NCBI GenBank assembly: GCA_947494805.1
Contig: CANLWK010000002.1
Span: 124,001 to 188,000, forward strand
Direction of reading: 5' to 3'
Source: an uncultured Croceitalea sp.
Lineage (GTDB): Bacteria > Bacteroidota > Bacteroidia > Flavobacteriales > Flavobacteriaceae
DNA length: 64,000 bases
Shown: in pieces, positions 25,156 through 33,780 of the stretch
How the letters are laid out: every line of letters begins with the position of its first letter
How positions within the stretch are numbered: position 1 is the stretch's first letter
Made by a program: the position numbers and the translations under genes
Notes under the pieces: generated by a model
What the model was told of the DNA's origin: nothing
Database searches by the model: none
The model's input: only the letters and a program-made list of their open reading frames with translations

Positions 25156-25809
25156 ATGAACTTCCAGAACTTAATCACTTTTCTAAAAGAGCTTCAAAAA
25201 AATAACAACAAAGAATGGATGGATGCCAATCGCAAGTGGTACAAAGAGGTGCGCGATGATTATATCGCTTGGTTGGATATCATGAACGAAAAACTAGCAG
25301 CTATTGATGATGGGTACTACGATACTCCTGGCAAAAAGGGTATCAATCGAATCAATAATAATTTAATGTTTCATCCGAACAAACCGATTTACAAAGACCA
25401 TTTCGGAGCGGGATTTGACAAACGGCCCAATACCGGTGATTTCTATGTTGAAGTAGGTATTGAGCGGTCGATGTTTGCCGGTGGACTTTGGCGTCCTGAC
25501 CCTAAACGACTACGCAGTATTCGTGATGCTATTGACTATGATGGGGAAGAACTAAAAAAGATGCTGAACAAAAAATCGTTCAAGGCAATGTTCGGCGGTC
25601 TTTACGAAGACGAAAAACTCACCAATGCCCCAAAAGGTTTTTCAAACGACCATCCGCATATTGACTTATTGCGAAACAAAACTTTCGCGGTCGCAACTTC
25701 TTTTTCTACTAAGAAAGTCTTACAAGATGATTTTGAGGCTTATCTGACTGCAGTGTATAAAGAAATGCTTCCGTTTCGCCGCTATTTGAACAAGGCTGTT
25801 ACCGTGTAA
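25156..25809 (+). CDS. DUF2461 (TIGR02453) family protein
   Basis: This 217-residue soluble protein has the DUF2461 signature: LITFLKELQKNNNKEWMDAN at the N-terminus, INRINNNLMFHPNKPIYKDH and GDFYVEVGIERSMFAGGLWRP in the middle. I chose the ATG at 25156 because MNFQNLITFLKELQ is the conserved beginning; the eleven residues upstream in frame are probably untranslated. Function is unknown. Confidence 0.9.
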   Translation: MNFQNLITFLKELQKNNNKEWMDANRKWYKEVRDDYIAWLDIMNEKLAAIDDGYYDTPGKKGINRINNNLMFHPNKPIYKDHFGAGFDKRPNTGDFYVEVGIERSMFAGGLWRPDPKRLRSIRDAIDYDGEELKKMLNKKSFKAMFGGLYEDEKLTNAPKGFSNDHPHIDLLRNKTFAVATSFSTKKVLQDDFEAYLTAVYKEMLPFRRYLNKAVTV

Positions 25810-25863
25810 AACGATCAAAGCAATTGAAGGCCAATAGCTTTCTACCTTGCTAAAATCAAACTA

Positions 25864-26433
25864 TTGAACCCAGAAGGTATTCTTTTAAATATACAAAAGC
25901 ATGTCAGCCTTAACGAGGAGGAAAAGGCGCATTTAGATACGTTGTTTGCCATTGAAAGCTTCGCCAAGCAGCATACCATTTTAGAACAGGGCCGTCTATG
26001 TCGAAAGCTTTTTTATGTTGAAAAAGGTAGTTTAAGGGCATTCAATGGCAATCAATACGGAAAAGAGTCTACCATTATGTTTGCCATTAAAGATTGGTGG
26101 ATTACAGATATGTATGCTTTCACCAATCAAACGAAGGCGCTATTGTCTATAGAGACTTTAGAGCATTGCCTACTACGATCAATAAGTTTTGACGTTTTAG
26201 AGCATTTGCTTTTGACTATGCCAAAAATGGAACGACTTTTTAGAATTCTATTTCAAAAAGCATATGTACGTGAACAACTAAGGGTTTTAGACAATATATC
26301 GTTGAGCACAGAGGAAAGATATTTGCAGTTTTTGTCAAAGTACCCCCAAATAGCTAAAAAGGTTACTCAAAAACAAATTGCCTCTTATTTGGGCGTTACA
26401 CCAGAATTTTTAAGCAGTGTAAAGCGAAAGTAA
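25864..26433 (+). CDS. Crp/Fnr-family regulator with TTG start
   Basis: This 189-residue protein has a cNMP-binding fold (about 1-120: KQHTILEQGRLCRKLFYVEK, GSLRAFN) and a short Crp-type helix-turn-helix at the very end (TQKQIASYLGVTPEFLSSVKRK). The most likely start is TTG at 25864, since the family begins close to ILLNIQKHVSL and no ATG is available. The DNA-binding helix is cut short after the recognition helix, as is common in this Bacteroidota group. It probably heads a run of four short-spaced plus-strand genes ending with msrA. Confidence 0.85.
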   Translation: MNPEGILLNIQKHVSLNEEEKAHLDTLFAIESFAKQHTILEQGRLCRKLFYVEKGSLRAFNGNQYGKESTIMFAIKDWWITDMYAFTNQTKALLSIETLEHCLLRSISFDVLEHLLLTMPKMERLFRILFQKAYVREQLRVLDNISLSTEERYLQFLSKYPQIAKKVTQKQIASYLGVTPEFLSSVKRK

Positions 26434-26497
26434 GGGTTTCTTAAACTATCTTAATCGTTCGTTTTCGTCAATTTACGTTCTTTACAAAAACTTTTTT

Positions 26498-26860
26498 ATG
26501 CAAATGATTTTAGTGGCCGGGCCATATCTTAGTGGTACCAATAACGACCTCAAGTTGGTTCAGAAGAACATGGATGCTCTTGAGGCCTATGCATTGCCCA
26601 TTTTTGAAAAAGGCCATATTCCTATTATTGGTGAATGGGTGGCCAATCCGCTTATAAAATTGGCGGGTTCTAAAAGTATAGGAGATGTCATTTTTCATGA
26701 AATTCAATATCCGGCCGCACATCGATTACTTCAGAAGTGTGATGCGGTGTTAAGAATTGAAGGGGCGTCAAAAGGAGCCGATCAAGACGTTAAAATTGCT
26801 AAAAAATTAGGATTGAAAATCTATTTTAACCTAAACGAAATACCCAATGCCAAACAATAA
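26498..26860 (+). CDS. DUF4406 protein, deoxyribosyltransferase-like fold
   Basis: This 120-residue protein has the pattern of DUF4406 and the nucleoside 2-deoxyribosyltransferase-like superfamily: an N-terminal strand MQMILVAGPYLSGT, a helix, PIIGEWVANPL, and a late DAVLRIEGASKGADQDVKIA. Substrate and activity are unknown. The end overlaps the NUDIX gene start by 14 bp. Confidence 0.8.
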   Translation: MQMILVAGPYLSGTNNDLKLVQKNMDALEAYALPIFEKGHIPIIGEWVANPLIKLAGSKSIGDVIFHEIQYPAAHRLLQKCDAVLRIEGASKGADQDVKIAKKLGLKIYFNLNEIPNAKQ

Positions 26861-27431
26861 CGTACGTAAGGTTCAAAAAAAGTTGTTGTCAGACAACTGG
26901 TATACTTTACATAAATACAGTTTTGAGTATCGCAAGGATGATGGCACTTGGGAAACCCAACATCGTGAAGCGTACGACAGGGGCAACGGCGCCGTTATAC
27001 TGCTGTACAACAGTGAACAGAAAAAAGTCGTGCTGACACGACAGTTTCGTATGCCGACCTATGTGAATGGCAATGAAGATGGAATGATGGTCGAGGCTTG
27101 CGCAGGAATTTTAGAGAAGGGCAATGCCGAGGAAACCATTCGCATGGAGGTTGAAGAAGAAACTGGATACCAGATTGAAACAGTAACTAAAGTTTTTGAA
27201 TCATATATGTCACCTGGCTCCGTAACCGAAATATTGCACTTTTTTGTTGGGGAGTACCAAGCCGAAATGAAGGTTGGTGAAGGTGGTGGCGCTGAAGACG
27301 AAACGGAAAATATTGAGGTCTTGGAGTTGTCTTTTGAAGAAGCGAAAGTGATGATGGCCAAGGGCCAGATAAAAGATGCCAAGACAATCATGCTATTGCA
27401 ATGGGCAGAAATTAATGGGTTATTTGATTAA
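26847..27431 (+). CDS. nudK: NUDIX hydrolase, NudK-like GDP-mannose pyrophosphatase
   Basis: This 194-residue protein begins VRKVQKKLLSDNWYTLHKY and carries the substrate-positioning segment YDRGNGAVILLY, the strand VVLTRQFRMPTYVNG, and a Nudix helix at about 86-108 ending RMEVEEETGY. This pattern is that of the TIGR00052/NudK group, which hydrolyses GDP-mannose and related nucleotide sugars. Its start lies inside the end of the DUF4406 gene. Confidence 0.85.
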   Translation: MPNNNVRKVQKKLLSDNWYTLHKYSFEYRKDDGTWETQHREAYDRGNGAVILLYNSEQKKVVLTRQFRMPTYVNGNEDGMMVEACAGILEKGNAEETIRMEVEEETGYQIETVTKVFESYMSPGSVTEILHFFVGEYQAEMKVGEGGGAEDETENIEVLELSFEEAKVMMAKGQIKDAKTIMLLQWAEINGLFD

Positions 27432-27452
27432 GGTTTTTACGACCAACTGAGT

Positions 27453-27944
27453 ATGAAACAAATTGGTTTTGGTGGTGGATGCCATTGGTGTACTGAAGCC
27501 GTTTTTCAATCGCTTGTTGGCGTGTCTGAAGTAACACAAGGTTTTATAGCGCCCGAGGGTCAGGGCGATGATTTTTCTGAAGCTGTTGTTGTTGGTTATG
27601 ATACAGATCAAATTGATTTAAGAACATTGATTGAAATCCATCTGCTTACCCATAACAGCACTAAAAATCATAGTATGCGGGAAAAATATCGTTCTGCGGT
27701 CTACGTATACGATACAAAGACATTCAATATAGCGTTGGCGATACTGCAAGATTTGCAAAAAGACTTCACCGAACCACTGATTACCCGGGTTTTTTACTTT
27801 GGACAGTATAAATACTCGGAAGAACAATTTCATAACTACTATTACTCAAATCCGCAGAAACCGTTTTGCGAACGCTATATCTCACCTAAATTGGCTCTGT
27901 TACAAAAACGATTTTCCAAGGTGATGATTGATAATACTCAGTAA
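27453..27944 (+). CDS. msrA: Peptide-methionine (S)-S-oxide reductase
   Basis: This 163-residue enzyme has the MsrA active-site motif near its N-terminus in the form GGCHWC (catalytic C10, with C13 replacing the usual Gly) and the blocks LIEIHLLTHNSTKNHSMREK and YKYSEEQFHNYY. The two adjacent cysteines could form the recycling disulfide directly. It repairs methionine S-sulfoxides using thioredoxin. The 3' end overlaps the convergent PBP4 gene by 7 bp. Confidence 0.9.
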   Translation: MKQIGFGGGCHWCTEAVFQSLVGVSEVTQGFIAPEGQGDDFSEAVVVGYDTDQIDLRTLIEIHLLTHNSTKNHSMREKYRSAVYVYDTKTFNIALAILQDLQKDFTEPLITRVFYFGQYKYSEEQFHNYYYSNPQKPFCERYISPKLALLQKRFSKVMIDNTQ

Positions 27945-29260
27945 GTGTCATGCACCATTTTTAAGATATGGTACATATGCTGTCTCACGGTACTTGATGG
28001 TTGTCTAAAATGATTATTCATAAAGCTGAAAATAAGGTGTTTGCCAGATTTCGTCTCTAAATAGCCACTGAGGTTGTAGACATTGCCCATACCACCTGAT
28101 TTTGCATGTACGAAACTGTTGGTAGTTGCTTCTTTTTCTTTGGGTATCGTACCTTCGGCGTTCCAAGTTGGGAACAGATGAAACAATCGCTGACGCGGAA
28201 CTGTATGCCACAGTTTAGAAAGCACATGGACCATAGATTCAGGGGTGAAGAGGTTGTAACGTGATAGGCCAGAGCCATCGACCCACCTCGGGGGCTGTCG
28301 CAGGTCAGACAAGTGATTTTCAAATATATGGTCCCTGGCAATTGAAAATTTCAAGGTATCGGAAATTATGGACGAAGTGGTCAACATCAGTTGCTCCGCT
28401 AAAAAGTTGTCACTTTTATAAAGCATCCGTCGGTATACGGAATCCGTATCGATTCCATATAAGACTTCCTTTGCCCCATTGGGGTGTCCTACATTTATGG
28501 TGATGTCAGCATTCAATTTTTCTTGCAGTAGCGCTTTGGTCAATCGAGAACTGGTCAAGAATGGTATTTCCAAAGTGTCAGTAAGTGTAGGGGGAATTCG
28601 AAATGAGTTTAAACGTAAATCCCTTAACGGTTTTTTATCCTTGAAAATGAGGCTATCTTTAAAATACTTGGGAGATATGTCATGGGCATTTGGTTTGAAA
28701 ACGGTCATCACATTTCCATAGAGCGGAAGAGCGCTGCGCTCTGGTGAAAAATAGTATTGATAATCTTCCCAAGCCCACCCTGGACCAAAACCGTCTTCAT
28801 GAAAACTATGAAAATTCAAAGCAATCTTTCCATATCCTTTTAGGAATTTTAATGCAGTACTATCTTTAAAATAGGGGTGTAACCAAGTTGGATCTCCAGT
28901 CGGTTCAGCATACAGGGTATCGTTTTGATACAGAAATTTTAACGTTGGTATATTTTGGGGCAATACCTGAAGTGCGCTGTACAACGTAATGATTTTTACG
29001 TTACTGGCAGGTGTGAAATATTTGGTACTGTTCAGGGTAATAAGCGTGTCCTTTTTTTGTGGATCCACTAAGAGCAATCCGGTGAATTGATTGTCATAAA
29101 AAGAGCTGTTTACAACTTCTGTAATGTCTTTTGTTAAACGATTTGTCTTTGAAGTGGCGCAACTTGAAAGTAGTATAAAACTAAATGGAAGAAACCAAAA
29201 ATTATAGTTAAACAACTGATTTAAAGTATTTTGAATTTCTTTTTTTGTTGGGTTTAACAT
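27938..29260 (-). CDS. dacB: D-alanyl-D-alanine carboxypeptidase/endopeptidase (PBP4, S13)
   Basis: This 440-residue protein has a lipoprotein-like signal ending in LSSC, then the PBP4 motifs: S86-N-V-K89 (SxxK), S-D-N within LYKSDNFLAEQL (SxN) and K-S-G within HAKSGGMGNVY. It acts in the periplasm on peptidoglycan stem peptides and cross-links. Confidence 0.9.
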   Translation of the reverse strand: MLNPTKKEIQNTLNQLFNYNFWFLPFSFILLSSCATSKTNRLTKDITEVVNSSFYDNQFTGLLLVDPQKKDTLITLNSTKYFTPASNVKIITLYSALQVLPQNIPTLKFLYQNDTLYAEPTGDPTWLHPYFKDSTALKFLKGYGKIALNFHSFHEDGFGPGWAWEDYQYYFSPERSALPLYGNVMTVFKPNAHDISPKYFKDSLIFKDKKPLRDLRLNSFRIPPTLTDTLEIPFLTSSRLTKALLQEKLNADITINVGHPNGAKEVLYGIDTDSVYRRMLYKSDNFLAEQLMLTTSSIISDTLKFSIARDHIFENHLSDLRQPPRWVDGSGLSRYNLFTPESMVHVLSKLWHTVPRQRLFHLFPTWNAEGTIPKEKEATTNSFVHAKSGGMGNVYNLSGYLETKSGKHLIFSFMNNHFRQPSSTVRQHMYHILKMVHDTY

Positions 29261-29360
29261 GGAATTAGTCTAATTTTAACTACAATGAAGGTTGAAGATA
29301 TATCATTTATGGCTAACTTTAGGTGCAACCTGTTTAACCTAAATAAACTTTATTTAACAT

Positions 29361-29558
29361 ATGGCTAGAGCTATGTTGGAGTACACGAAAACTGTATTGC
29401 AAAAAGTAAGCTTTGACGCGAGGCTTTTCGCTAAAGAAGTTAAAAAGGCGATTTCAAGGTTATTGCCAGAAGAAATCGAGGAGCTGAAAATCTGGTTAGA
29501 ACGGTTTATCTATGACAAACCAGAGTTACAACCAAGTTTGGTGTATTTAAAAAATTGA
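29361..29558 (+). CDS. Small conserved-looking cytoplasmic protein
   Basis: This 65-residue helical protein (MARAMLEYTKTVLQKVSFDA) begins with an ATG just after a TATTTAAC stretch and ends 6 bases before a strong terminator, which supports it as a real monocistronic gene. The alternating hydrophobic and charged helices (FAKEVKKAISRLLPEEIEEL) suggest a soluble binding protein. I recall similar 60-70-residue ORFs in Flavobacteriaceae but cannot assign a function. Confidence 0.75.
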   Translation: MARAMLEYTKTVLQKVSFDARLFAKEVKKAISRLLPEEIEELKIWLERFIYDKPELQPSLVYLKN

Positions 29559-29563
29559 CAATA

Positions 29564-29587
29564 GCCGCCTACGGGCGGTTTTTTTCT
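29564..29587 (+). terminator. Intrinsic terminator
   Basis: CCGCC pairs with GGCGG around a short loop and is followed by seven T residues. It ends the 65-residue gene. Confidence 0.9.
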
Positions 29588-29758
29588 TTTCGTATCGATT
29601 CGCAAAATACTGCATCTCTTATTGGGAAAGTGTCCAAAGTGGAATGAAACTGAAGAGAAAGTTAGGGCAATACCATTAAAAAAAGTGAAAGATACTATTC
29701 TTTGGCCTCGTAATATGTATCGAAGCCCGTCTATATCATTATGTAAAACTAAATGGAA

Positions 29759-30697
29759 TCATTTGCCCAAGGGGCTGATAATTTGTACATCTTGAAAGGC
29801 TATGGCACCTCTGACTACAGCTGAAATCACGTCTTTAATAGCTTCTGATATTTGAATCTTGAGTTCGCTCTTGTGATAAATTAAACTGATTTCACGGGCC
29901 GGTGGTGGTTTTTCAAAATGCTTGAGGTTTTTACTTTTAACTTGATCTAGATCAAGCGTATTCAAATAGGGCAACAAGGTCATACCCATACCTTCGTTTG
30001 AAAGGTTGACCAGGGTTTCAAAGCTTCCACTTTCAATCTTAAAATGTTCGTCTTCAGAATTCTTTGGAGATTTACACAGATTGACAACACCGTCACGAAA
30101 ACAATGCCCATCTTGTAAAAGCAGCACATCTGAAATGTCCAGATCAGTGGTTACAAGTTCTTTTTTTGGGGCAAGGCGATGGTTTTGGGGCACGTAACCC
30201 ACAAAGGGCTCATAATAAAGCGGACGTTCTTTGATAAACTCAACCTCTAATGGTGTCGCGGCAATTGCGGCATCAAGGTGTCCGTCCTGTAAATTTTTTA
30301 TCAGCGTATTGGTCGCCTGCTCTTTAATGATCAGGTTGACCTTAGGATATTTTTTGATAAATGTGGGCAAGAACATTGGTAACAGAGTTGGCATAACAGT
30401 GGGGATAATGCCTAAGGTAAAATCACCACCAATAAAGCCTTTATCTTGATCTACAATGTCTTTGATGCGCCCTGCCTCGGCAACAATATTCTTTGCTTGT
30501 GCAACAATCTTTTTGCCTACTTCTGTTATTGAAATGGGTTTTTTACTCCGGTCAAAAATGAGAATATCGAGTTCATCTTCCAGCTTTTGCACCTGCATGC
30601 TCAAAGTGGGCTGGGTCACAAAACTTTTTTCCGCTGCTAGGGTGAAATTTTGATATTCAGCGACGGCTAAAACGTATTGAAGTTGTGTTATGGTCAT
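29759..30697 (-). CDS. oxyR: Hydrogen-peroxide-sensing LysR regulator
   Basis: This 312-residue LysR protein has an N-terminal winged helix (MTITQLQYVLAVAEYQNFTL) and a periplasmic-binding-type effector domain. The redox cysteines C199 and C208 (GHCFRDGVVNLC) fall at the same numbers as in E. coli OxyR. It senses peroxide through disulfide formation and activates catalase and peroxiredoxin genes. It is monocistronic; no target gene such as katG or ahpC is adjacent. Confidence 0.93.
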   Translation of the reverse strand: MTITQLQYVLAVAEYQNFTLAAEKSFVTQPTLSMQVQKLEDELDILIFDRSKKPISITEVGKKIVAQAKNIVAEAGRIKDIVDQDKGFIGGDFTLGIIPTVMPTLLPMFLPTFIKKYPKVNLIIKEQATNTLIKNLQDGHLDAAIAATPLEVEFIKERPLYYEPFVGYVPQNHRLAPKKELVTTDLDISDVLLLQDGHCFRDGVVNLCKSPKNSEDEHFKIESGSFETLVNLSNEGMGMTLLPYLNTLDLDQVKSKNLKHFEKPPPAREISLIYHKSELKIQISEAIKDVISAVVRGAIAFQDVQIISPLGK

Positions 30698-30780
30698 CTA
30701 CAGATTTTATTATAAAAGTAGAGAAAGGTATCGACATTTCCTATGTGATTTACTCATAGTTATCGATAAGTCTTATAAAA

Positions 30781-30807
30781 AACAAAACCCGTTGCAAGAA
30801 CAACGGG
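30781..30807 (-). terminator. Terminator after DUF2141 gene
   Basis: CCCGTTG and CAACGGG (30788-30794 and 30801-30807) form a 7-bp stem, with a TTTTGTTTTT tail on the minus strand. Confidence 0.85.
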
Positions 30808-30839
30808 CTTCCCTTGATTTGATTGATGATGGCATATGT

Positions 30840-31256
30840 TTAAAAGCGAATCGAGAATTCTAAATTTTCATTGGTTACATCGAATTGCGCATCGCTGAAT
30901 GTCGGTGGGCCCATAATCATTTCATTGGTACTCATACCATAGTTCTCTTTGGGCATTCCGTTGGCTTCAAAATCCATACGTTGGTTGTCATTTTCATCAT
31001 GTAGTACCATAATGGCATAGGTACCCGGTTTAACATCTTCAAAAGTCAAGGTAACGGTACCTGCTTTTGCCTTTTCTTCTAAGTCTACAATACCATTGCC
31101 TTTCATAAAGGTTTCACTGGTATGCAATGCGGCAATAATGGTGCCGTTGTCATTCAATACATTTTCAATGGTAACCTTAACGGTTACCGTTTCTTCTTGG
31201 GCTTGGGCCGTTAAGGCCATTAAGAATATTCCGAAGATGAGTGCTGCTTTTTTCAT
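30840..31256 (-). CDS. Exported DUF2141 protein
   Basis: This 138-residue protein has a signal peptide (MKKAALIFGIFLMALTAQAQ). A DUF2141 domain follows: VKVTIENVLNDNGTIIAALH, VKPGTYAIMVLHDENDNQRMD and the C-terminal strand ENLEFSIRF. This is an Ig-like secreted fold of unknown function. It stands alone and ends in a terminator. Confidence 0.9.
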   Translation of the reverse strand: MKKAALIFGIFLMALTAQAQEETVTVKVTIENVLNDNGTIIAALHTSETFMKGNGIVDLEEKAKAGTVTLTFEDVKPGTYAIMVLHDENDNQRMDFEANGMPKENYGMSTNEMIMGPPTFSDAQFDVTNENLEFSIRF

Positions 31257-31411
31257 TTTATTGCTTTTTTTGATTGTTATTGATGGCTCAAAATTGGCAC
31301 AAGCAACAAAATTTTAGAAATCACAAAGGCTGAACTGTAATTTTTTATGACTGAATTGTAGTATACCATTGTTTTACCCCTTAAACCAGTGTATGGCTTG
31401 CCCTGAATAGG

Positions 31412-31873
31412 CTATAACTTCAGCTCCATTTGAATATCACTCCGCGAATAGGGAGAGGGCAGTCCTTCAATTTCTTTGAATCCGAGTTTTCTATATAGTT
31501 GCAGTGCGGGCAACAGAAGGGTGCTGCTTTCTAAATATATTTTTTTCGCACCCAATAATCTTGCCTTTTCGATAACGGATCTGCCTAACTCTAAACCAAT
31601 ACCTTTCCCCTGGGCATTGGGTGACACTCCCATTTTCGCCAATTCAAAATCATAATCTTTTAAATCGCTTTGCAGCAATGCACAGACCCCAACAGGTTTA
31701 TCGTTCCATAAGGCAACTAGTATATGGCCTCCATTGGCCACGATATAACTTTCGGGGTGTTCCAAGACTTTAAAATCTTGTGGTTCCATGGTAAAATATT
31801 GTTCTATCCACCATTGGTTTAACGCTTTAAATGCTTTGGCATAGCGTTTTGAAAAAGGAACGATCTCAAGCAA
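31412..31873 (-). CDS. GNAT acetyltransferase
   Basis: This 153-residue GNAT protein has the acetyl-CoA motif KMGVSPNAQGKGIGLELGRS and the C-terminal strand ARLLGAKKIYLESSTLLLPA. The substrate is unknown. It is the last gene of a minus-strand block of four (33592 to 31412) with 11-bp gaps. Confidence 0.88.
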   Translation of the reverse strand: MLEIVPFSKRYAKAFKALNQWWIEQYFTMEPQDFKVLEHPESYIVANGGHILVALWNDKPVGVCALLQSDLKDYDFELAKMGVSPNAQGKGIGLELGRSVIEKARLLGAKKIYLESSTLLLPALQLYRKLGFKEIEGLPSPYSRSDIQMELKL

Positions 31874-31884
31874 GACAATAAGGT

Positions 31885-32256
31885 TTATGTGTTTGTTTTT
31901 CGTTTACCTATGATCTCGATGATCCAATATAGCAATTGGCCTAGGCCGCCAATAAATACGAAAAGCAATATCCACACCAGTAATAGATTGTTTTCTTTCA
32001 AGTTTGGATTTTGAACCGCGTGAACAATAAAAAAAATCAGGCTTCCCAATGATATCAAAACCATTAAAAGAACACCTGCAAAAAGCCAAAGGAACCTACC
32101 AAAAATGAAAGATGGAGAGACGCTGCCATGGGCTTCAATCTCTTGGATTTCGGTTATCAGTGAAAACACGAAAACGAAATAACCAATAAAGAAAACGAAC
32201 AATAATACTATGGGGGCAATGGCAAAGAAAGCCTGCCAAAATCTATTTTGTAACAT
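31885..32256 (-). CDS. Three-segment membrane protein of unknown function
   Basis: This 123-residue protein has three hydrophobic segments (about 8-34, 48-78 and 90-113). The last resembles a phospholipase_D-nuclease N-terminal (PLDc_N) hairpin (LLVWILLFVFIGGLGQLLYW). No other motif is seen. It lies in the four-gene block with 11-bp gaps on both sides. Confidence 0.7.
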   Translation of the reverse strand: MLQNRFWQAFFAIAPIVLLFVFFIGYFVFVFSLITEIQEIEAHGSVSPSFIFGRFLWLFAGVLLMVLISLGSLIFFIVHAVQNPNLKENNLLLVWILLFVFIGGLGQLLYWIIEIIGKRKTNT

Positions 32257-32267
32257 GGTATGGCTGT

Positions 32268-32885
32268 TTACTTAAAAGTATTCATTTTTTTAATATGTTT
32301 GGCAACGGCATGATCACCATTGCTTTTACGTTTTTCAAGGGCATTGACGATGGCCGAGTGGTCTTCAGGTCTACCCTGTGAAAGCTTATAAGTGGCCTGA
32401 ATATCGGTTATCTCAATTTTAAAACCCACCACACCTTTCACCTGTCTTAAGGTCTTTTCAGACATATTATCTAAAGATATGGGGTTTTTAGAGTGCTGTT
32501 CATACTTTTGCACCAACTTGTGCATGGATTGCAAGACAGCCTTTTCATCAAGAATCTGAATTTTACCATAAACATGTACCGCAATATAATTCCATGTGGG
32601 CACCTCTTCTTCTTTGTACCACGATGATGAGATATATGCATGTGGCCCATTGAAAATACAAAGTACTTCTTCATTGGGCTTAAAGGTCTTCCATTGCTGA
32701 TTGGCCTTGGCCATATGACTTATCAGAACATCATTGCCCGCTTCGTCCACATCCAATTCTAAAGGAATGTGGGTGGCCCAGGGTTTTCCGTTGACTTGAC
32801 TGATCAACATACCAAAACTATTTTCTTTCAAGAATTGTTTAACCTCTTTGAGGTCTTCATTTTTATACGACTGTGGTGTGTACAT
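32268..32885 (-). CDS. FMN-binding PaiB-family protein
   Basis: This 205-residue protein matches the PaiB/FMN-binding split-barrel family: the N-terminus MYTPQSYKNEDLKEVKQFL, the strand WATHIPLELDV, and VPTWNYIAVHVYGKI with the conserved WNY. In Bacillus, PaiB works with a GNAT acetyltransferase (PaiA), and a GNAT gene is found downstream in this block, which may be a distant parallel. Confidence 0.9.
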   Translation of the reverse strand: MYTPQSYKNEDLKEVKQFLKENSFGMLISQVNGKPWATHIPLELDVDEAGNDVLISHMAKANQQWKTFKPNEEVLCIFNGPHAYISSSWYKEEEVPTWNYIAVHVYGKIQILDEKAVLQSMHKLVQKYEQHSKNPISLDNMSEKTLRQVKGVVGFKIEITDIQATYKLSQGRPEDHSAIVNALEKRKSNGDHAVAKHIKKMNTFK

Positions 32886-32896
32886 TGGCTACTGTT

Positions 32897-33592
32897 TCAA
32901 TTGATGATTTCGCTTTTTAACCGTTCTTCAGTGATTTCGCCATTTCTCTGATAAACATAGTATGAATGGTTTTCTTGGTCCAATGATACAGCTTTATGAA
33001 CGGTACCATTGATAAAGTGTATGCCAGACTGGTCATCACAAGCGTAGCCGTCAGAAAGTTTCTTTGATAAAATGTTGTTGTGGTACAATGGTCTTCGTGT
33101 AGGTTCTGAATTGTAATGTGGACAATGGCTTTTATCAATAAATTTTAGACCTTCTACAATACTCAGTTCAGCAGGTCTCGAATCTGTGGTGCCACCATTG
33201 GACCAACAAAGGGATCCGGCACTACCACCTGCCATTACCACACCTTTGTCGTAGGCCTTTCTCAATAGTACGTCAATACCTTGGGCTTTCCAGATAGCTA
33301 ACATATTCAAGGTGTTGCCGCCACCTACCACAATGGCATCCATTTGATCAATTCGTTCGGCAAACGTCTCTTTTTGATCATAGGAGTTTATCCACACGGG
33401 CAGCACACATGGTTGTACATCAAGCTGTTTACATACTTCATAAAACGAAATAATGTAATCTTTGTCATCACCACTTGCGGTTGGTACAAAACAAATATTG
33501 GGCCTTGCTTTGCCCGTAATCGAGGCTAAATAATTAAGAAAGGGCAATCGATTTCTACCGCTTCCATAAAGGAACAGTTGTTTTTTTATCAT
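32897..33592 (-). CDS. Peptidase E-like S51 serine peptidase
   Basis: This 231-residue protein has a class I glutamine-amidotransferase-like fold with a nucleophile elbow Ser (S124 in VMAGGSAGSLCW) and a downstream His (H159 in SHCPHYN). It also shows IVVGGGNTLNMLAIWKAQGI, matching dipeptidase E (S51), which cleaves Asp-Xaa dipeptides. Its length is typical. It is the first gene of the block. Confidence 0.88.
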   Translation of the reverse strand: MIKKQLFLYGSGRNRLPFLNYLASITGKARPNICFVPTASGDDKDYIISFYEVCKQLDVQPCVLPVWINSYDQKETFAERIDQMDAIVVGGGNTLNMLAIWKAQGIDVLLRKAYDKGVVMAGGSAGSLCWSNGGTTDSRPAELSIVEGLKFIDKSHCPHYNSEPTRRPLYHNNILSKKLSDGYACDDQSGIHFINGTVHKAVSLDQENHSYYVYQRNGEITEERLKSEIIN

Positions 33593-33780
33593 CGTTGTTT
33601 TATTGCGGCCATGAAGTTAAAACTAATTGGCAGTGATACAAAGCATAGAAACCAAAGCTTTCCGTGAGAACCGATGGCCATTCTACAATCCATCCCAATA
33701 AAATTACAATTCGGTCCTAAACATTACGCTACATGCTGTTCTCTTTTGATTTTTGGTCCATCAATCTAAAACAAGTGATC

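Noticed and set aside
29293-29305. TGA-N7-TCA upstream of the PBP4 gene, and a similar one at 53853-53865
   Set aside because: The spacer is 7 instead of 6 bases, which breaks the symmetry of a Crp/Fnr-type site.
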